Source of the DNA: Arenicola marina
Taxonomy: Eukaryota > Annelida > Polychaeta > Arenicolidae
NCBI GenBank assembly: GCA_964019135.1
Contig: OZ025255.1
Location: 6,820,001-6,884,000 of the forward strand
DNA: 64,000 nucleotides
Direction of reading: 5' to 3'
Shown: positions 23,385-35,515 of the stretch, one piece after another
Numbering within the stretch: the first letter of the stretch is position 1
How the letters are laid out: the number at the start of each line of letters is the position of its first letter
Program-made: the position numbers and the translations under genes
Notes under the pieces: model-generated
Databases searched by the model: none
What the model saw: the letters and a program-made list of their open reading frames with translations, nothing else
What the model was told of the DNA's origin: nothing

Positions 23385-25475
23385 GTCACTAGGACTGGGA
23401 AGCCGTCACTGGGGCAGTGCGTCAGTCGCCCAGATACTGGGAGGCCGTCACTGGGGCAGAGCGTCAGTCGTCTAAGGACTGGGAGGCTGTCACTGGGGCA
23501 GTGCGTCAGTCGCCCAGGTACTGGGAGACCGTCGCTGGGGCAGTGCGTCAGTCGCCCAGGGACTGGGAGACCGTCACTGGGGCAGTGCGTCAGTCGTTCA
23601 GGGACTGGGAGACCGTCACTGGGGCAGTGCGTCAGTCGCCCAGGGACTGGGAGACCGTCACTGGGGCAGTGCGTCAGTCGTTCAGAGACTGGGAGACCGT
23701 CACTGGGGCAGTGCGTCAGTCGTTCAGGGACCGGGAGACCGTCACTGGGGCAGTGCGTCAGTCGTTAAGGGACTGGGAGACCGTCACTGGGGCAGTGCGT
23801 CAGTCGTCTAGCGACTGGGAGACCGTCACTGGGGCAGTGCGTCAGTCGTTCAGAGACTGGGAGACCGTCACTGGGGCAGTGCGTCAGTCGTCTAGCGACT
23901 GGGAGACCGTCACTGGGGCAGTGCGTCAGTCGTTCAGAGACTGGGAGACCGTCACTGGGGCAGTGCGTCAGTCGTTCAGGGACTGGGAGACCGTCACTGG
24001 GGCAGTGCGTCAGTCGTTCAGAGACTGGGAGACCGTCACTGGGGCAGTGCGTCAGTCGTCTAGCGACTGGGAGACCGTCACTGGGGCAGTGCGTCAGTCG
24101 TTCAGAGACTGGGAGACCGTCAATGGGGCAGTGCGTCAGTCGTTCAGGGACCGGGAGACCGTCACTGGGGCAGTGCGTCAGTCGCCCAGGGACTGGGAGA
24201 CCGTCACTGGGTCAGTGCGTCAGTCGTTCAGGGACTGGGAGACCGTCACTGGGGCAGTGCGTCAGTCGCCCAGGGACTGGGAGACCGTCACTGGGGCAGT
24301 GCGTCAGTCGTTCAGAGACTGGGAGACCGTCACTGGGGCAGTGCGTCAGTCGCCCAGGGACTGGGAGACCGTCACTGGGCAGTGCGTCAGTCGCCCAGGG
24401 ACTGGGAGACCGTCACTGGGGCAGTGCGTCAGTCGTCCAGGGACTGGGAGACCGTCACTGGGGCAGTGCGTCAGTCGCCCAGGGACTGGGAGGCCGTCAC
24501 TGGGGCAGTGCGTCAGTCGCCCAGTGACTGGGAGGCCGTCACTGGGGCAGTGCGTCAGTCGCCCAGGGACTGGGAGGCTGTCACTGGGGCAGTGCGTCAG
24601 TCGTTCAGGGACTAGGAGACCGTCACTGGGGCAGTGCGTCACTCGCCCAGGGACTGGGAGGCCGTCACTGGGGCAGTGCGTCAGTCGCCCAGTGACTGGG
24701 AGGCCGTCACTGGGGCAGTGCGTCAGTCGCCCAGGGACTGGGAGACCGTCACTGGGGCAGTGCGTCAGTCGCCCAGGGACTGGGAGACCGTCACTGGGGC
24801 AATGCGTCAGTCGCCCAGGGACTGGGAGACCGTCACTGGGGCAGTGCGTCAGTCGTCTAGGGACTGGGAGGCCGTCACTGGGGCAGTGCGTCAGTCGCTC
24901 AGGGACTGGGAGGCCGTCACTGGGGCAGTGCGTCAGTCGCCCAGAGACTGGGAGGCTGTCAATGGGGCAGTGCGTCAGTCGTCTAGGGACTGGGAGGCTG
25001 TCACTGGGGCAGTGCGTCAGTCGCCTAGGAACTGGGAGACCGTCACTGGGGCAGTGCGTCAGTCGTTCAGGGATTAGGAGACCGTCACTGGGGCAGTGCG
25101 TCAGTCGCCCAGGGACTGGGAGACCGTCACTGGGGCAGTGCGTCAGTCGTCCAGGGACTGGGAGACCGTCACTGGGGCAGTGCGTCAGTCGTCTAGGGAC
25201 TGGGAGACCGTCACTGGGGTAGTGCGTCAGTCGCCCAGGGACTGGGAGACCGTCACTGGGTCAGTGCGTCAGTCGCCCAGGGACTGGGAGACCGTCACTG
25301 GGGCAGTGCGTCAGTCGTTCAGGGACTGGAAGGCCGTCACTGGGGCAGTGCGTCAGTCGCCCAGGGACTGGGACACCGTCACTGGGTCAGTGCGTCAGTC
25401 GCCCAGGGACTGGGAGGCTGTCACTGGGGCAGTGCGTCAGTCGCCCAGGGACTGGGAGACCGTCACTGGGGCAGC
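23385..25475. repeat. 42-bp minisatellite, about 50 copies
   Basis: The unit is near GACTGGGAGACCGTCACTGG + GGCAGTGCGTCAGTCGCCCAGG. Because 42 is a multiple of three, a 601-codon frame of a 14-residue repeat (RDWETVTGAVRQSP) stays open. One single-base length change near 24378 shifts it into another frame without consequence for the array. I treat it as intronic repeat, not as coding. Confidence 0.96.
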
Positions 25476-26794
25476 GTGGCGGTGCAAAACAACCAACGGA
25501 AACGACGCAGATAACTGTCATTGTCTTCGTTCATCCCCATCCATCCACCCCCTGCCCGCTAACACCGCCACCCCCCACCCTTTCTGGGGCATTGACTCTT
25601 GGCTGTGTCGGCCATCTGCCCGTTCGCTGTGTGATGGGACGAGGACCAGTGTAGATCTGTCGACGGCGGGAGAGAAAGGCTGCTGGTGGGGTGGGGGAGG
25701 GGGGTGGTGTCGGCGGCGGGAGACGGAAGGGTGCTGGGGCAGGGAGGAGGGTGTCGGCGGCGGGTGACAATGGCTGCTGGGGTGGTGGGGGAGGGGGGGT
25801 GGTGTTGGCGGCGGGAAACAAAGGCTGCTGGGGTGGGTGGGGAGGGGGTGTTGGCGGCGGGTGACCTAGGCTGCTGGGGTGGTGGGGGAGGGGGCGGGCT
25901 CGTTATGGCCCATCCCGTTCACTATGGTCAGCCCCGATACCACGTACCATCTCCAGCCTGCCTGGCCGACAGACTGAGACGGGCGTTTCGATTTGGAGGT
26001 TTCCTACGTTGCATGAAACTGATGCTGACATGATTTAAATCTGGTACATTACTTGGCACTGAAGTGGCATTAACCACGTGTCTATATATTTCCGTTTTTG
26101 TGTGTAAAACTGGTGATATATTTCTTATGAATATACGGGTTCATTCTCTGGCTGTGGGGCATTTATCGCGCAATCTTAGTTCACTGTCATGGGAGGTTTC
26201 TTAGTCTAGTTTTGCATTTTTGTGTGCATTTCTGCCAGAAAAACAGTTGGTGCCCAAAAGAGTCCTGCGCGAGGTATAGCGTGTGTGTATAGCTTGGTGA
26301 CTGGGGGATGTATCTGGTTACTGCCGGCTCACGGCGCGGTAGCTCCGTGTCCTCCCTTTATCATCGTATGAAAACATGGGGGCTGCACGAGGGCCGCGAC
26401 TGACACGTCGTGAGTGGGCGGAGGGGCCGCGCAGTCTGGCGTGTTGGCCAAACAGAAGGCCGGGCCCGGCGTGTACATACGGGCACTGTGAAGAACAAAG
26501 CCATACCTGCAAAAATCTTCTTTGAATATTTATAAGACCTAAGAGCGTATCTCGACTGCGAGTAAAACCTTGTTGCTTCTTGTATTACGGGTGCAGAGTT
26601 GTATCAAGTTGTAAATCGCTCTGGAACAAAATCATTAAGTGAAGAGATGTTGGATGGTATGGTAAAATGGTGGGTTGTTCACATGTTGTTTCTTTCGTCT
26701 ACGAGTGGCTTTATTCGCTTCTGAATTTGAGCGTTTTTTACTCCCGTTGCATTTTAAGTAACGAAGTCGTTAAGCCTAAGTCACGCTGTGATCC
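25476..26794. other. Intron 1 spacer with G-rich short repeats
   Basis: At about 25665-25900 there are five copies of a roughly 50-bp G-rich unit (GGCGGCGGGTGAC...GGCTGCTGGGGTGG, GGGGGAGGGGG), which has high G-quadruplex potential on the + strand. The rest (25900-26794) is non-repetitive and I see no gene. Confidence 0.6.
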
Positions 26795-27760
26795 CGGTAG
26801 ACGCCGGCACGAGAATCAGGGCCTACCGGGCTCTGCCGGGGTGGATACCGTGTTGGCTCCGGGGTGTACCGGAGTGTGCCGGGGGTACCGGGGCCTACCG
26901 GGGTGGATACCGTGTTGTCTCCGGGGTGTATCGGGGTGTGCCGGGGTGTACCGGGCTCTGCCGGGGTGGATACCGTGTTGGCTCCGGGGTGTATCGGGGT
27001 GTGCCGGGGTGTACCGGGCTCTGCCGGGGTGGATACCGTGTTGTCTCCGGGGTGTATCGGGGTGTACCGGGGTGTACCGGGCTCTGCCGGGGTGGATACC
27101 GTGTTGGCTCCGGGGTGTACCGGGGTGTACCGGGCTCTGCCGGGGTGGATACCGTGTTGACTCCGGGGTGTACCGGAGTGTGCCGGGGGTACCGGGGCCT
27201 ACCGGGGTGGATACCGTGTTGGCTCCGGGGTGTATCGGGGTGTGCCGGGGTGTACCGGGCTCTGCCGGGGTGGATACCGTGTTGGCTCCGGGGTGTATCG
27301 GGGTGTGCCGGGGTGTACCGGGCTCTGCCGGGGTGGATACCGTGTTGGCTCCGGGGTGTACCGGGGTGTGCCGGGGGGTACCGGGCTCTGCCGGGGTGGA
27401 TACCGTGTTGGCGCCGGGGTGTATCGGGGTGTGCCGGGGTGTACCGGGCTCTGCCGGGGTGGATACCGTGTTGGCTCCGGGGTGTATCGGGGTGTGCCGG
27501 GGTGTACCGGGCTCTGCCGGGGTGGATACCGTGTTGGCTCCGGGGTGTGCCGGGGGGTACCGGGCTCTGCCGGGGTGGATACCGTGTTGGCTCCGGGGTG
27601 TGCCGGGGTGTACCGGGCTCTGCCGGGGTGGATACCGTGTTGGCTCCGGGGTGTACCGGGGTGTGCCGGGGGGTACCGGGCTCTGCCGGGGTGGAGTGAT
27701 ACCGTGTTGGCTCCGGGGTGTATCGGGGTTTAACAGGGGGTACCGGGGCCGGCCGGGATG
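26795..27760. repeat. 63-bp minisatellite (TACCGGG family), about 15 copies
   Basis: The unit contains GGGGTGTACCGGGCTCTGCC and GGGGTGGATACCGTGTTGGC, then TCCGGGGTGTATC. Sub-repeats of GGGGTGTACC/GTGCC inside the unit show that it grew from a shorter 10-11-bp repeat. Open frames on both strands are by-products. The same vocabulary reappears at 30410-30600, on the far side of the 20-bp array. Confidence 0.94.
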
Positions 27761-27869
27761 AAGATTTGTATTTTTGAACATATTCAAAAATGCAAATCGC
27801 CACCACGGTGGACCGGAGTCTTCCGGGCCGTTCGCCTCTACCGGGCTCTACGGTGTTGGTACCGTGTTG

Positions 27870-30406
27870 CTGCCGTGTTCACGCCGAGGCTGCCGTGTTC
27901 ACGCCGAGGCTGCCGTGTTCACGCCGAGGCTGCCGTGTTCACGCCGGGGCTGCCGTGTTCACGCCGAGGCTGCCGTGTTCACGCCGAGGCTGCCGTGTTC
28001 ACGCCGAGGCTGCCGTGTTCACGCCGAGGCTGCCGTGTTCACGCCGAGGCTGCCGTGTTCACGCCGAGGCTGCCGTGTTCACGCCGAGGCTGCCGTGTTC
28101 ACGCCGAGGCTGCCGTGTTCACGCCGAGGCTGCCGTGTTCACGCCGAGGCTGCCGTGTTCACGCCGAGGCTGCCGTGTTCACGCCGAGGCTGCCGTGTTC
28201 ACGCCGGGGCTGCCGTGTTCACGCCGAGGCTGCCGTGTTCACGCCGAGGCTGCCGTGTTCACGCCGAGGCTGCCGTGTTCACGCCGAGGCTGCCGTGTTC
28301 ACGCCGAGGCTGCCGTGTTCACGCCGAGGCTGCCGTGTTCACGCCGAGGCTGCCGTGTTCACGCCGAGGCTGCCGTGTTCATGCCGAGGCTGCCGTGTTC
28401 ACGCCGGGGCTGCCGTGTTCACGCCGAGGCTGCCGTGTTCACGCCGAGGCTGCCGTGTTCACGCCGAGGCTGCCGTGTTCACGCCGGGGCTGCCGTGTTC
28501 ATGCCGGGGCTGCCGTGTTCACGCCGAGGCTGCCGTGTTCACGCCGAGGCTGCCGTGTTCACGCCGAGGCTGCCGTGTTCACGCCGAGGCTGCCGTGTTC
28601 ACGCCGAGGCTGCCGTGTTCACGCCGGGGCTGCCGTGTTCACGCCGAGGCTGCCGTGTTCACGCCGAGGCTGCCGTGTTCACGCCGAGGCTGCCGTGTTC
28701 ATGCCGGGGCTGCCGTGTTCACGCCGAGGCTGCCGTGTTCACGCCGAGGCTGCCGTGTTCACGCCGAGGCTGCCGTGTTCACGCCGAGGCTGCCGTGTTC
28801 ACGCCGGGGCTGCCGTGTTCACGCCGAGGCTGCCGTGTTCATGCCGGGGCTGCCGTGTTCATGCCGGGGCTGCCGTGTTTACGCCGAGGCTGCCGTGTTC
28901 ATGCCGGGGCTGCCGTGTTCACGCCGAGGCTGCCGTGTTCACGCCGAGGCTGCCGTGTTCACGCCGAGGCTGCCGTGTTCACGCCGGGGCTGCCGTGTTC
29001 ACGCCGAGGCTGCCGTGTTCACGCCGAGGCTGCCGTGTTCACGCCGAGGCTGCCGTGTTCACGCCGAGGCTGCCGTGTTCACGCCGAGGCTGCCGTGTTC
29101 ATGCCGGGGCTGCCGTGTTCATGCCGGGGCTGCCGTGTTCACGCCGAGGCTGCCGTGTTCACGCCGAGGCTGCCGTGTTCACGCCGAGGCTGCCGTGTTC
29201 ACGCCGAGGCTGCCGTGTTCACGCCGAGGCTGCCGTGTTCACGCCGAGGCTGCCGTGTTCACGCCGAGGCTGCCGTGTTCACGCCGAGGCTGCCGTGTTC
29301 ACGCCGAGGCTGCCGTGTTCACGCCGGGGCTGCCGTGTTCATGCCGGGGCTGCCGTGTTCACGCCGAGGCTGCCGTGTTCACGCCGAGGCTGCCGTGTTC
29401 ACGCCGAGGCTGCCGTGTTCACGCCGAGGCTGCCGTGTTCACGCCGAGGCTGCCGTGTTCACGCCGAGGCTGCCGTGTTCACGCCGAGGCTGCCGTGTTC
29501 ACGCCGAGGCTGCCGTGTTCACGCCGAGGCTGCCGTGTTCACGCCGGGGCTGCCGTGTTCACGCCGAGGCTGCCGTGTTCACGCCGAGGCTGCCGTGTTC
29601 ACGCCGAGGCTGCCGTGTTCATGCCGGGGCTGCCGTGTTCACGCCGAGGCTGCCGTGTTCACGCCGAGGCTGCCGTGTTCACGCCGAGGCTGCCGTGTTC
29701 ACGCCGAGGCTGCCGTGTTCACGCCGAGGCTGCCGTGTTCACGCCGAGGCTGCCGTGTTCACGCCGGGGCTGCCGTGTTCACGCCGAGGCTGCCGTGTTC
29801 ATGCCGGGGCTGCCGTGTTCACGCCGAGGCTGCCGTGTTCACGCCGAGGCTGCCGTGTTCACGCCGAGGCTGCCGTGTTCACGCCGAGGCTGCCGTGTTC
29901 ACGCCGGGGCTGCCGTGTTCACGCCGAGGCTGCCGTGTTCATGCCGGGGCTGCCGTGTTCATGCCGGGGCTGCCGTGTTCACGCCGAGGCTGCCGTGTTC
30001 ATGCCGGGGCTGCCGTGTTCACGCCGAGGCTGCCGTGTTCACGCCGAGGCTGCCGTGTTCACGCCGAGGCTGCCGTGTTCACGCCGGGGCTGCCGTGTTC
30101 ACGCCGAGGCTGCCGTGTTCATGCCGGGGCTGCCGTGTTCACGCCGAGGCTGCCGTGTTCACGCCGAGGCTGCCGTGTTCACGCCGAGGCTGCCGTGTTC
30201 ACGCCGAGGCTGCCGTGTTCACGCCGAGGCTGCCGTGTTCACGCCGAGGCTGCCGTGTTCACGCCGAGGCTGCCGTGTTCACGCCGAGGCTGCCGTGTTC
30301 ACGCCGAGGCTGCCGTGTTCATGCCGAGGCTGCCGTGTTCACGCCGAGGCTGCCGTGTTCACGCCGAGGCTGCCGTGTTCATGCCGAGGCTGCCGTGTTC
30401 ACGCCG
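27870..30406. repeat. 20-bp minisatellite, about 127 copies
   Basis: The unit is CTGCCGTGTTCACGCCGAGG, with only a few recurrent variants (ACGCCGGGG, ATGCCGGGG, ATGCCGAGG) and essentially no length changes. Three units equal 60 bp, so all three forward frames are open for more than 900 codons at once, which argues against coding. It is inserted within sequence of the TACCGGG family. Confidence 0.97.
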
Positions 30407-30773
30407 TGGTCTACCGGCGTCTACCGGGCACTACCGGGGTGTGCCGTGTGGCTGCCGGGGTCTACCGTGTTGCTGCCGTGTTCTACCGTGTTCACGCTGG
30501 GGCCTACCCTGATACTACCGGGCTGACGGTGACATACGACCGTCGAGACGATGGTCGACCGATTTTCATCCCGGTAGAACCCAGGTAGAGGCCAAATCAA
30601 CCCCCAGCTTCTACCGTGTAGCTACCGTGTTCGATGTGACCTAGGCTTAGGCCTATTGCATGTCTGCAGCTCCACTTATTGAGCACTACGATCACGACAC
30701 CTGCCGTCCATCATGCTCGTGTCGTCCTGCCCGCCACGTTGTAGTGGTGCGCGTTGCTGTAACTGGGTTAAGG

Positions 30774-32315
30774 GTTTTTTTTTTTATATAAACTTTATTT
30801 TTTTTACGAGGTTCACAACAGCAAATTCACATATTAATGTTCACCTCGGATAGAACAAACAGAAATGTAAATTGATCAACAGCAATGCAAATACAGAAAC
30901 AAATCAGTCATGTGACATAATTGAACAGTGGGACAAGAATCAGTATGACATCTTTGGAAAAGATTATCACGAGAAACGTTTGGTACTGACTATGTAGCGC
31001 ATAATAGATTGAAACATTGATGTGTTATCTTCAATGGTAAATGCAGATGAACCGTGGAGGAGCAGGTCGCATAGGATGTCACAATTAATTCTGGTAGTTG
31101 TGATTAGTCTTACATTGTACAGTTCTAGAAAGGATAGGTCTTCACAAAGTCGGTTTCTGTGTGCTGTAAAGGCCGGACACTTAAGTATATAGTGGATAGT
31201 ATCTTCAGGTTGCGTCAGACAGTATTCACATATGTTATCACTAACAAAACCATATTTGTGTCTGTGGCTCTTGAGACCACTTAGGCCCATACGCAGTCTG
31301 CTAAGCTGGATGGCGCCGTGCCCGGAGAACATATTATACAACTTGTTGCATGGTTGGAAGTATAACGTCTTATATGAAGACTTGAAACAGTCAATGGATG
31401 TAGATTCTCTTACATCATCAGGCAGTCTGTTCCAAGCACGGATCGTCCTCCACAAGAAGCAATTGCGAGAATACGTTTTCATCAACCGTGGTTGGAACAA
31501 ATCATTGCTGTTTCGTAATGGATACCGAGACACGTCGGAAATGGGTGGGGGAACCAGTGTCCTGAGATACTGCGGAGTGGCACCGGTTAACATTTTATAT
31601 AATAGGCATAGGCAAAAGTATTCTCTTCTAGTATCAAGCGGGTCGGCGCCAACTTCCTGCAATAAATTAGTATGTGAGGTACAAGAGTAGGCACGCGTAG
31701 CACTGAGAAGGGCTTGTCGTTGGACATTTTCCAGTTTATCAGTCTGACATTTGGTGAGATTACCATGAAATACTGGGGTGGCATACTCGAGGATAGGTCT
31801 AACATGAACGTTGTATATGGACAGTTTAGTACGACGATCTATTCGTTTAGGCATACGCTTTAACATATTGACAGATTTCGATGCTTTTGCTATGATATTT
31901 TTAACATGGGTATCCCACTTCATGGTATCAGTAAGCGTTACACCGAGGTGACAATGCGTGGACACTCTTTGGATAGCCTGAGAACCTAACAGCAAAGACA
32001 AATCGGTAGGTCTACGGAGTTTCTTACTGAAGATCATATATACACTTTTGCAGGGATTGAATGTAACTCTCCACTGTGCGGCCCAGTTAGATAATTTATG
32101 TAAATCACGATTTATCGCAGACACATCATTATTCTTGTCCAGTACGAAAAACATGGACGTGTCATCTGCATACAGAAAAATGTCGCATTCTAGGTCTTCC
32201 ACTAGGTCATTAACGTAAATTACAAACAATAGCGGGCCTAGTATAGATCCCTGGGGAACACCGGCGTTGATTTCTTTCCAGTCAGAACTCACGCCCTCGA
32301 TTACAACCCGGTTGA
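30774..32315 (-). mobile_element. 5'-truncated LINE (non-LTR retrotransposon)
   Basis: The minus strand carries the C-terminal half of an ORF2-type protein followed by a 3'UTR of about 190 bp. The element ends in an A-rich tail near 30774-30800 with AATAAA just upstream. The 5' end is truncated inside the reverse transcriptase, at or next to a 38-bp minisatellite (32316-32640). The retained reading frame has no stop, suggesting a fairly recent insertion. It is antisense within intron 1. Confidence 0.85.
30967..32292 (-). CDS. LINE ORF2 fragment: reverse transcriptase C-terminal part and zinc knuckle
   Basis: 441 codons from an internal Met; the frame actually continues upstream to the truncation point near 32315 (RVVIEGVSSDWKEI). 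It shows the RT motifs NAGVPQGSILGPLLFVIY and FLYADDTSMF (the catalytic YADD), a fingers/palm-to-thumb region, and near the C-terminus a Cys/His knuckle CEYC...H....C (C-x2-C-x8-H-x4-C). The endonuclease domain and the first RT motifs, including the first catalytic Asp, are missing because of 5' truncation, so the fragment cannot mobilise itself. The clade is not certain; a Jockey/CR1/I-type element is likely. Confidence 0.88.
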   Translation of the reverse strand: MSSDWKEINAGVPQGSILGPLLFVIYVNDLVEDLECDIFLYADDTSMFFVLDKNNDVSAINRDLHKLSNWAAQWRVTFNPCKSVYMIFSKKLRRPTDLSLLLGSQAIQRVSTHCHLGVTLTDTMKWDTHVKNIIAKASKSVNMLKRMPKRIDRRTKLSIYNVHVRPILEYATPVFHGNLTKCQTDKLENVQRQALLSATRAYSCTSHTNLLQEVGADPLDTRREYFCLCLLYKMLTGATPQYLRTLVPPPISDVSRYPLRNSNDLFQPRLMKTYSRNCFLWRTIRAWNRLPDDVRESTSIDCFKSSYKTLYFQPCNKLYNMFSGHGAIQLSRLRMGLSGLKSHRHKYGFVSDNICEYCLTQPEDTIHYILKCPAFTAHRNRLCEDLSFLELYNVRLITTTRINCDILCDLLLHGSSAFTIEDNTSMFQSIMRYIVSTKRFS

Positions 32316-32640
32316 GGGTTGACCTTGGCTGTGGGTCTGTTACTGTGAGCTGGGGGATGACCTTGGCTGTGGGTTTGTTACTCTGGGCTGAGGGATGACC
32401 TTGGCTGTGGGTCTGTTACTCTGGGCTGAGGGATGACCTTGGCTGTGAGTCTGTTACTGTGGGCTGAGGGATGACCTTGACTCTGGGTATGTCACTGTGT
32501 ATGCAGGGATGTCCTTGACTGTGGGTCTGTTACTCTGGGCTGTGGGGTGACCTTGACTCTGGGCTGTGGGATGATCTTGGCTGTGGGTCTGTTACTCTGG
32601 GCTGAGGGATGACCTTGTTTGCGGATCTGTTGTTGTGTGC
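32316..32640. repeat. 38-bp minisatellite, about 8 diverged copies
   Basis: Units near GGGATGACCTTGGCTGTGGG + TCTGTTACTCTGGGCTGA, with length variants. It abuts the truncated 5' end of the antisense LINE. Confidence 0.85.
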
Positions 32641-32894
32641 AGTGTTCGGGATTACTGTTACTCTGCCCAGGTCGTGTCTGAGATCGGTATCGTGGCCGTT
32701 GGCTGACATGACAGACTAATCTAGAAACAATTGATTTATGCTATAGTATCACGGTATAATGGTTATTTCGTGGTTCCCCGCCCGCCTTTGACTTTTCCTG
32801 AGGAGCTGGCATCACCTCAAACCATTGTTTTATTCTGGCCTATGTGAATGGAATCAACTCGCTATTTGCTCGTCCAAGACTAGTTTTGGACCTG

Positions 32895-35515
32895 TAGTCA
32901 ATGGTGGGGGCTGGACTAGCCTAGTGGTGACTCCCGGGGCTCACGACGTGGGTGTGGCAGTCAGTGGTGGGGGCTGGACCAGCCTAGTGGTGACTCCCGG
33001 GGCTCACGACGTGGGTGTGGCAGTCAGTGGTGGGGGCTGGACCAGCCTAGTGGTGACTCCCGGGGCTCACGACGTGGGTGTGGCAGTCAGTGGTGGGGGC
33101 TGGACCAGCCTAGTGGTGACTCCCGGGGCTCACGACGTGGGTGTGGCAGTCAGTGGTGGGGGCTGGACCAGCCTAGTGGTGACTCCCGGGGCTCACGACG
33201 TGGGTGTGGCAGTCAGTGGTGGGGGCTGGACCAGCCTAGTGGTGACTCCCGGGGCTCACGACGTGGGTGTGGCAGTCAGTGGTGGGGGCTGGACCAGCCT
33301 AGTGGTGACTTCCGGGGCTCACGACGGGGGTGTGGCAGTCAATGATGGGGGCTGGACCAGCCTAGTGGTGACACTCGGGGCTCAGGACGTGGGTGTGGCA
33401 GTCAAAGATGGGGGCTGGACCAGCCTCGTGGTAACTCTCAGGGCTCACGACGTGGGTGTGGCAGTCAGTGGTGGGGGCTGGACCAGCCTAGTGGTGACAT
33501 CCGGGGCTCACGACGTGGGTGTGGCAGTCAATGATGGGGGCTGGACCAGCCTCGTGGTGACTCCCGGGGCTCACGACGTGGGTGTGGCAGTCAGTGGTGG
33601 GGGCTGGACCAGCCTAGTGGTTACTCCCGGGGCTCACGACGGGGGTGTGGCAGTCAGTGGTGGGGGCTGGACCAGCCTAGTGGTGACATCCGGGGCTCAC
33701 GACGTGGGTGTGGCAGTCAGTGGTGGGGGCTGGACCAGCCTAGTGGTTACTCCCGGGGCTCACGACGTGGGTGTGGCAGTCAATGGTGGGGGCTGGACCA
33801 GCCTAGTGGTGACATCCGGGGCTCACGACGTGGGTGTGGCAGTCAGTGGTGGGGGCTGGACCAGCCTAGTGGTTACTCCCGGGGCTCACGACGGGGGTGT
33901 GGCAGTCAGTGGTGGGGGCTGGACCAGCCTAGTGGTGACATCCGGGGCTCACGACGTGGGTGTGGCAGTCAATGATGGGGGCTGGACCAGCCTCGTGGTG
34001 ACTCCCGGGGCTCACGACGTGGGTGTGGCAGTCAGTGGTGGGGGCTGGACCAGCCTAGTGGTGACCCCCGGGGCTCACGACGGGGGTGTGGCAGTCAGTG
34101 GTGGGGGCTGGACCAGCCTCGTGGTGACTCCCGGGGCTCACGACGTGGGTGTGGCAGTCAGTGGTGGGGGCTGGACCAGCCTAGTGGTGACATCCGGGGC
34201 TCACGACGTGGGTGTGGCAGTCAATGATGGGGGCTGGACCAGCCTCGTGGTGACTCCCGGGGCTCACGACGTGGGTGTGGCAGTCAGTGGTGGGGGCTGG
34301 ACCAGCCTAGTGATGACATCCGGGGCTCACGACGTGGGTGTGGCAGTCAATGATGGGGGCTGGACCAGCCTCGTGGTGACTCCCGGGGCTCACGACGTGG
34401 GTGTGGCAGTCAGTGGTGGGGGCTGGACCAGCCTAGTGGTGACATCCGGGGCTCACGACGTGGGTGTGGCAGTCAATGATGGGGGCTGGACCAGCCTCGT
34501 GGTGACTCCCGGGGCTCACGACGTGGGTGTGGCAGTCAATGATGGGGGCTGGACCAGCCTCGTGGTGACTCCCGGGGCTCACGACGTGGGTGTGGCAGTC
34601 AGTGGTGGGGGCTGGACCAGCCTAGTGGTGACATCCGGGGCTCACGACGTGGGTGTGGCAGTCAATGGTGGGGGCTGGACCAGCCTAGTGGTGACTCCCG
34701 GGGCTCACGACGTGGGTGTGGCAGTCAGTGGTGGGGGCTGGACCAGCCTCGTGGTGACTCCCGGGGCTCACGACGTGGGTGTGGCAGTCAGTGGTGGGGG
34801 CTGGACCAGCCTCGTGGTGACTCCCGGGGCTCACGACGTGGGTGTGGCAGTCAGTGGTGGGGGCTGGACCAGCCTAGTGGTGACATCCGGGGCTCACGAC
34901 GTGGGTGTGGCAGTCAATGATGGGGGCTGGACCAGCCTCGTGGTGACTCCCGGGGCTCACGACGTGGGTGTGGCAGTCAGTGGTGGGGGCTGGACCAGCC
35001 TAGTGGTGACTCCCGGGGCTCACGACGGGGGTGTGGCAGTCAGTGGTGGGGGCTGGACCAGCCTAGTGGTGACTCCCGGGGCTCACGACGTGGGTGTGGC
35101 AGTCAATGATGGGGGCTGGACCAGCCTAGTGGTGACTCCCGGGGCTCACGACGTGGGTGTGGCAGTCAGTGGTGGGGGCTGGACCAGCCTAGTGGTGACT
35201 CCCGGGGCTCACGACGTGGGTGTGGCAGTCAATGGTGGGGGCTGGACCAGCCTAGTGGTGACTCCCGGGGCTCACGACGTGGGTGTGGCAGTCAGTGGTG
35301 GGGGCTGGACCAGCCTCGTGGTGACTCCCGGGGCTCACGACGTGGGTGTGGCAGTCAGTGGTGGGGGCTGGACCAGCCTAGTGGTGACTCCCGGGGCTCA
35401 CGACGTGGGTGTGGCAGTCAATGGTGGGGGCTGGACCAGCCTAGTGGTGACTCCCGGGGCTCACGACGTGGGTGTGGCAGTCAATGGTTGGGGTTGGGCC
35501 AGCCTAGTGGTGACG
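32895..35515. repeat. 63-bp minisatellite with one uninterrupted frame, about 42 copies
   Basis: The unit encodes the 21-residue repeat GGGWTSLVVTPGAHDVGVAV + S in the + strand frame of 32825-35611 (928 codons). Units differ by substitutions (CTA/CTC, GTG/GTT, ACTCCC/ACATCC, AGTGGT/AATGAT/AATGGT), many synonymous, with no length change over about 2.6 kb. The other frames contain stops. No splice-site pair or homologous protein is apparent, so I call it an intronic minisatellite. Of the repeat frames here it is the one best worth testing for expression. Confidence 0.93.

Noticed and set aside
23283-25767. 601-codon and related frames (RDWETVTGAVRQSP repeats)
   Set aside because: The period of 42 is a multiple of three, which keeps the frame open. 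The array tolerates a single-base length change without any sign of selection on the frame.
26667-27806. Forward and reverse frames of about 300-360 codons
   Set aside because: Translations of the 63-bp TACCGGG minisatellite, open on both strands at once.
27758-30588. Three forward frames of 912-932 codons
   Set aside because: A 20-bp unit opens all three frames equally; they have the same peptide repeat shifted by one unit.
31232-31690. 152-codon + strand frame
   Set aside because: It is the antisense shadow of the LINE reverse-transcriptase frame on the minus strand.
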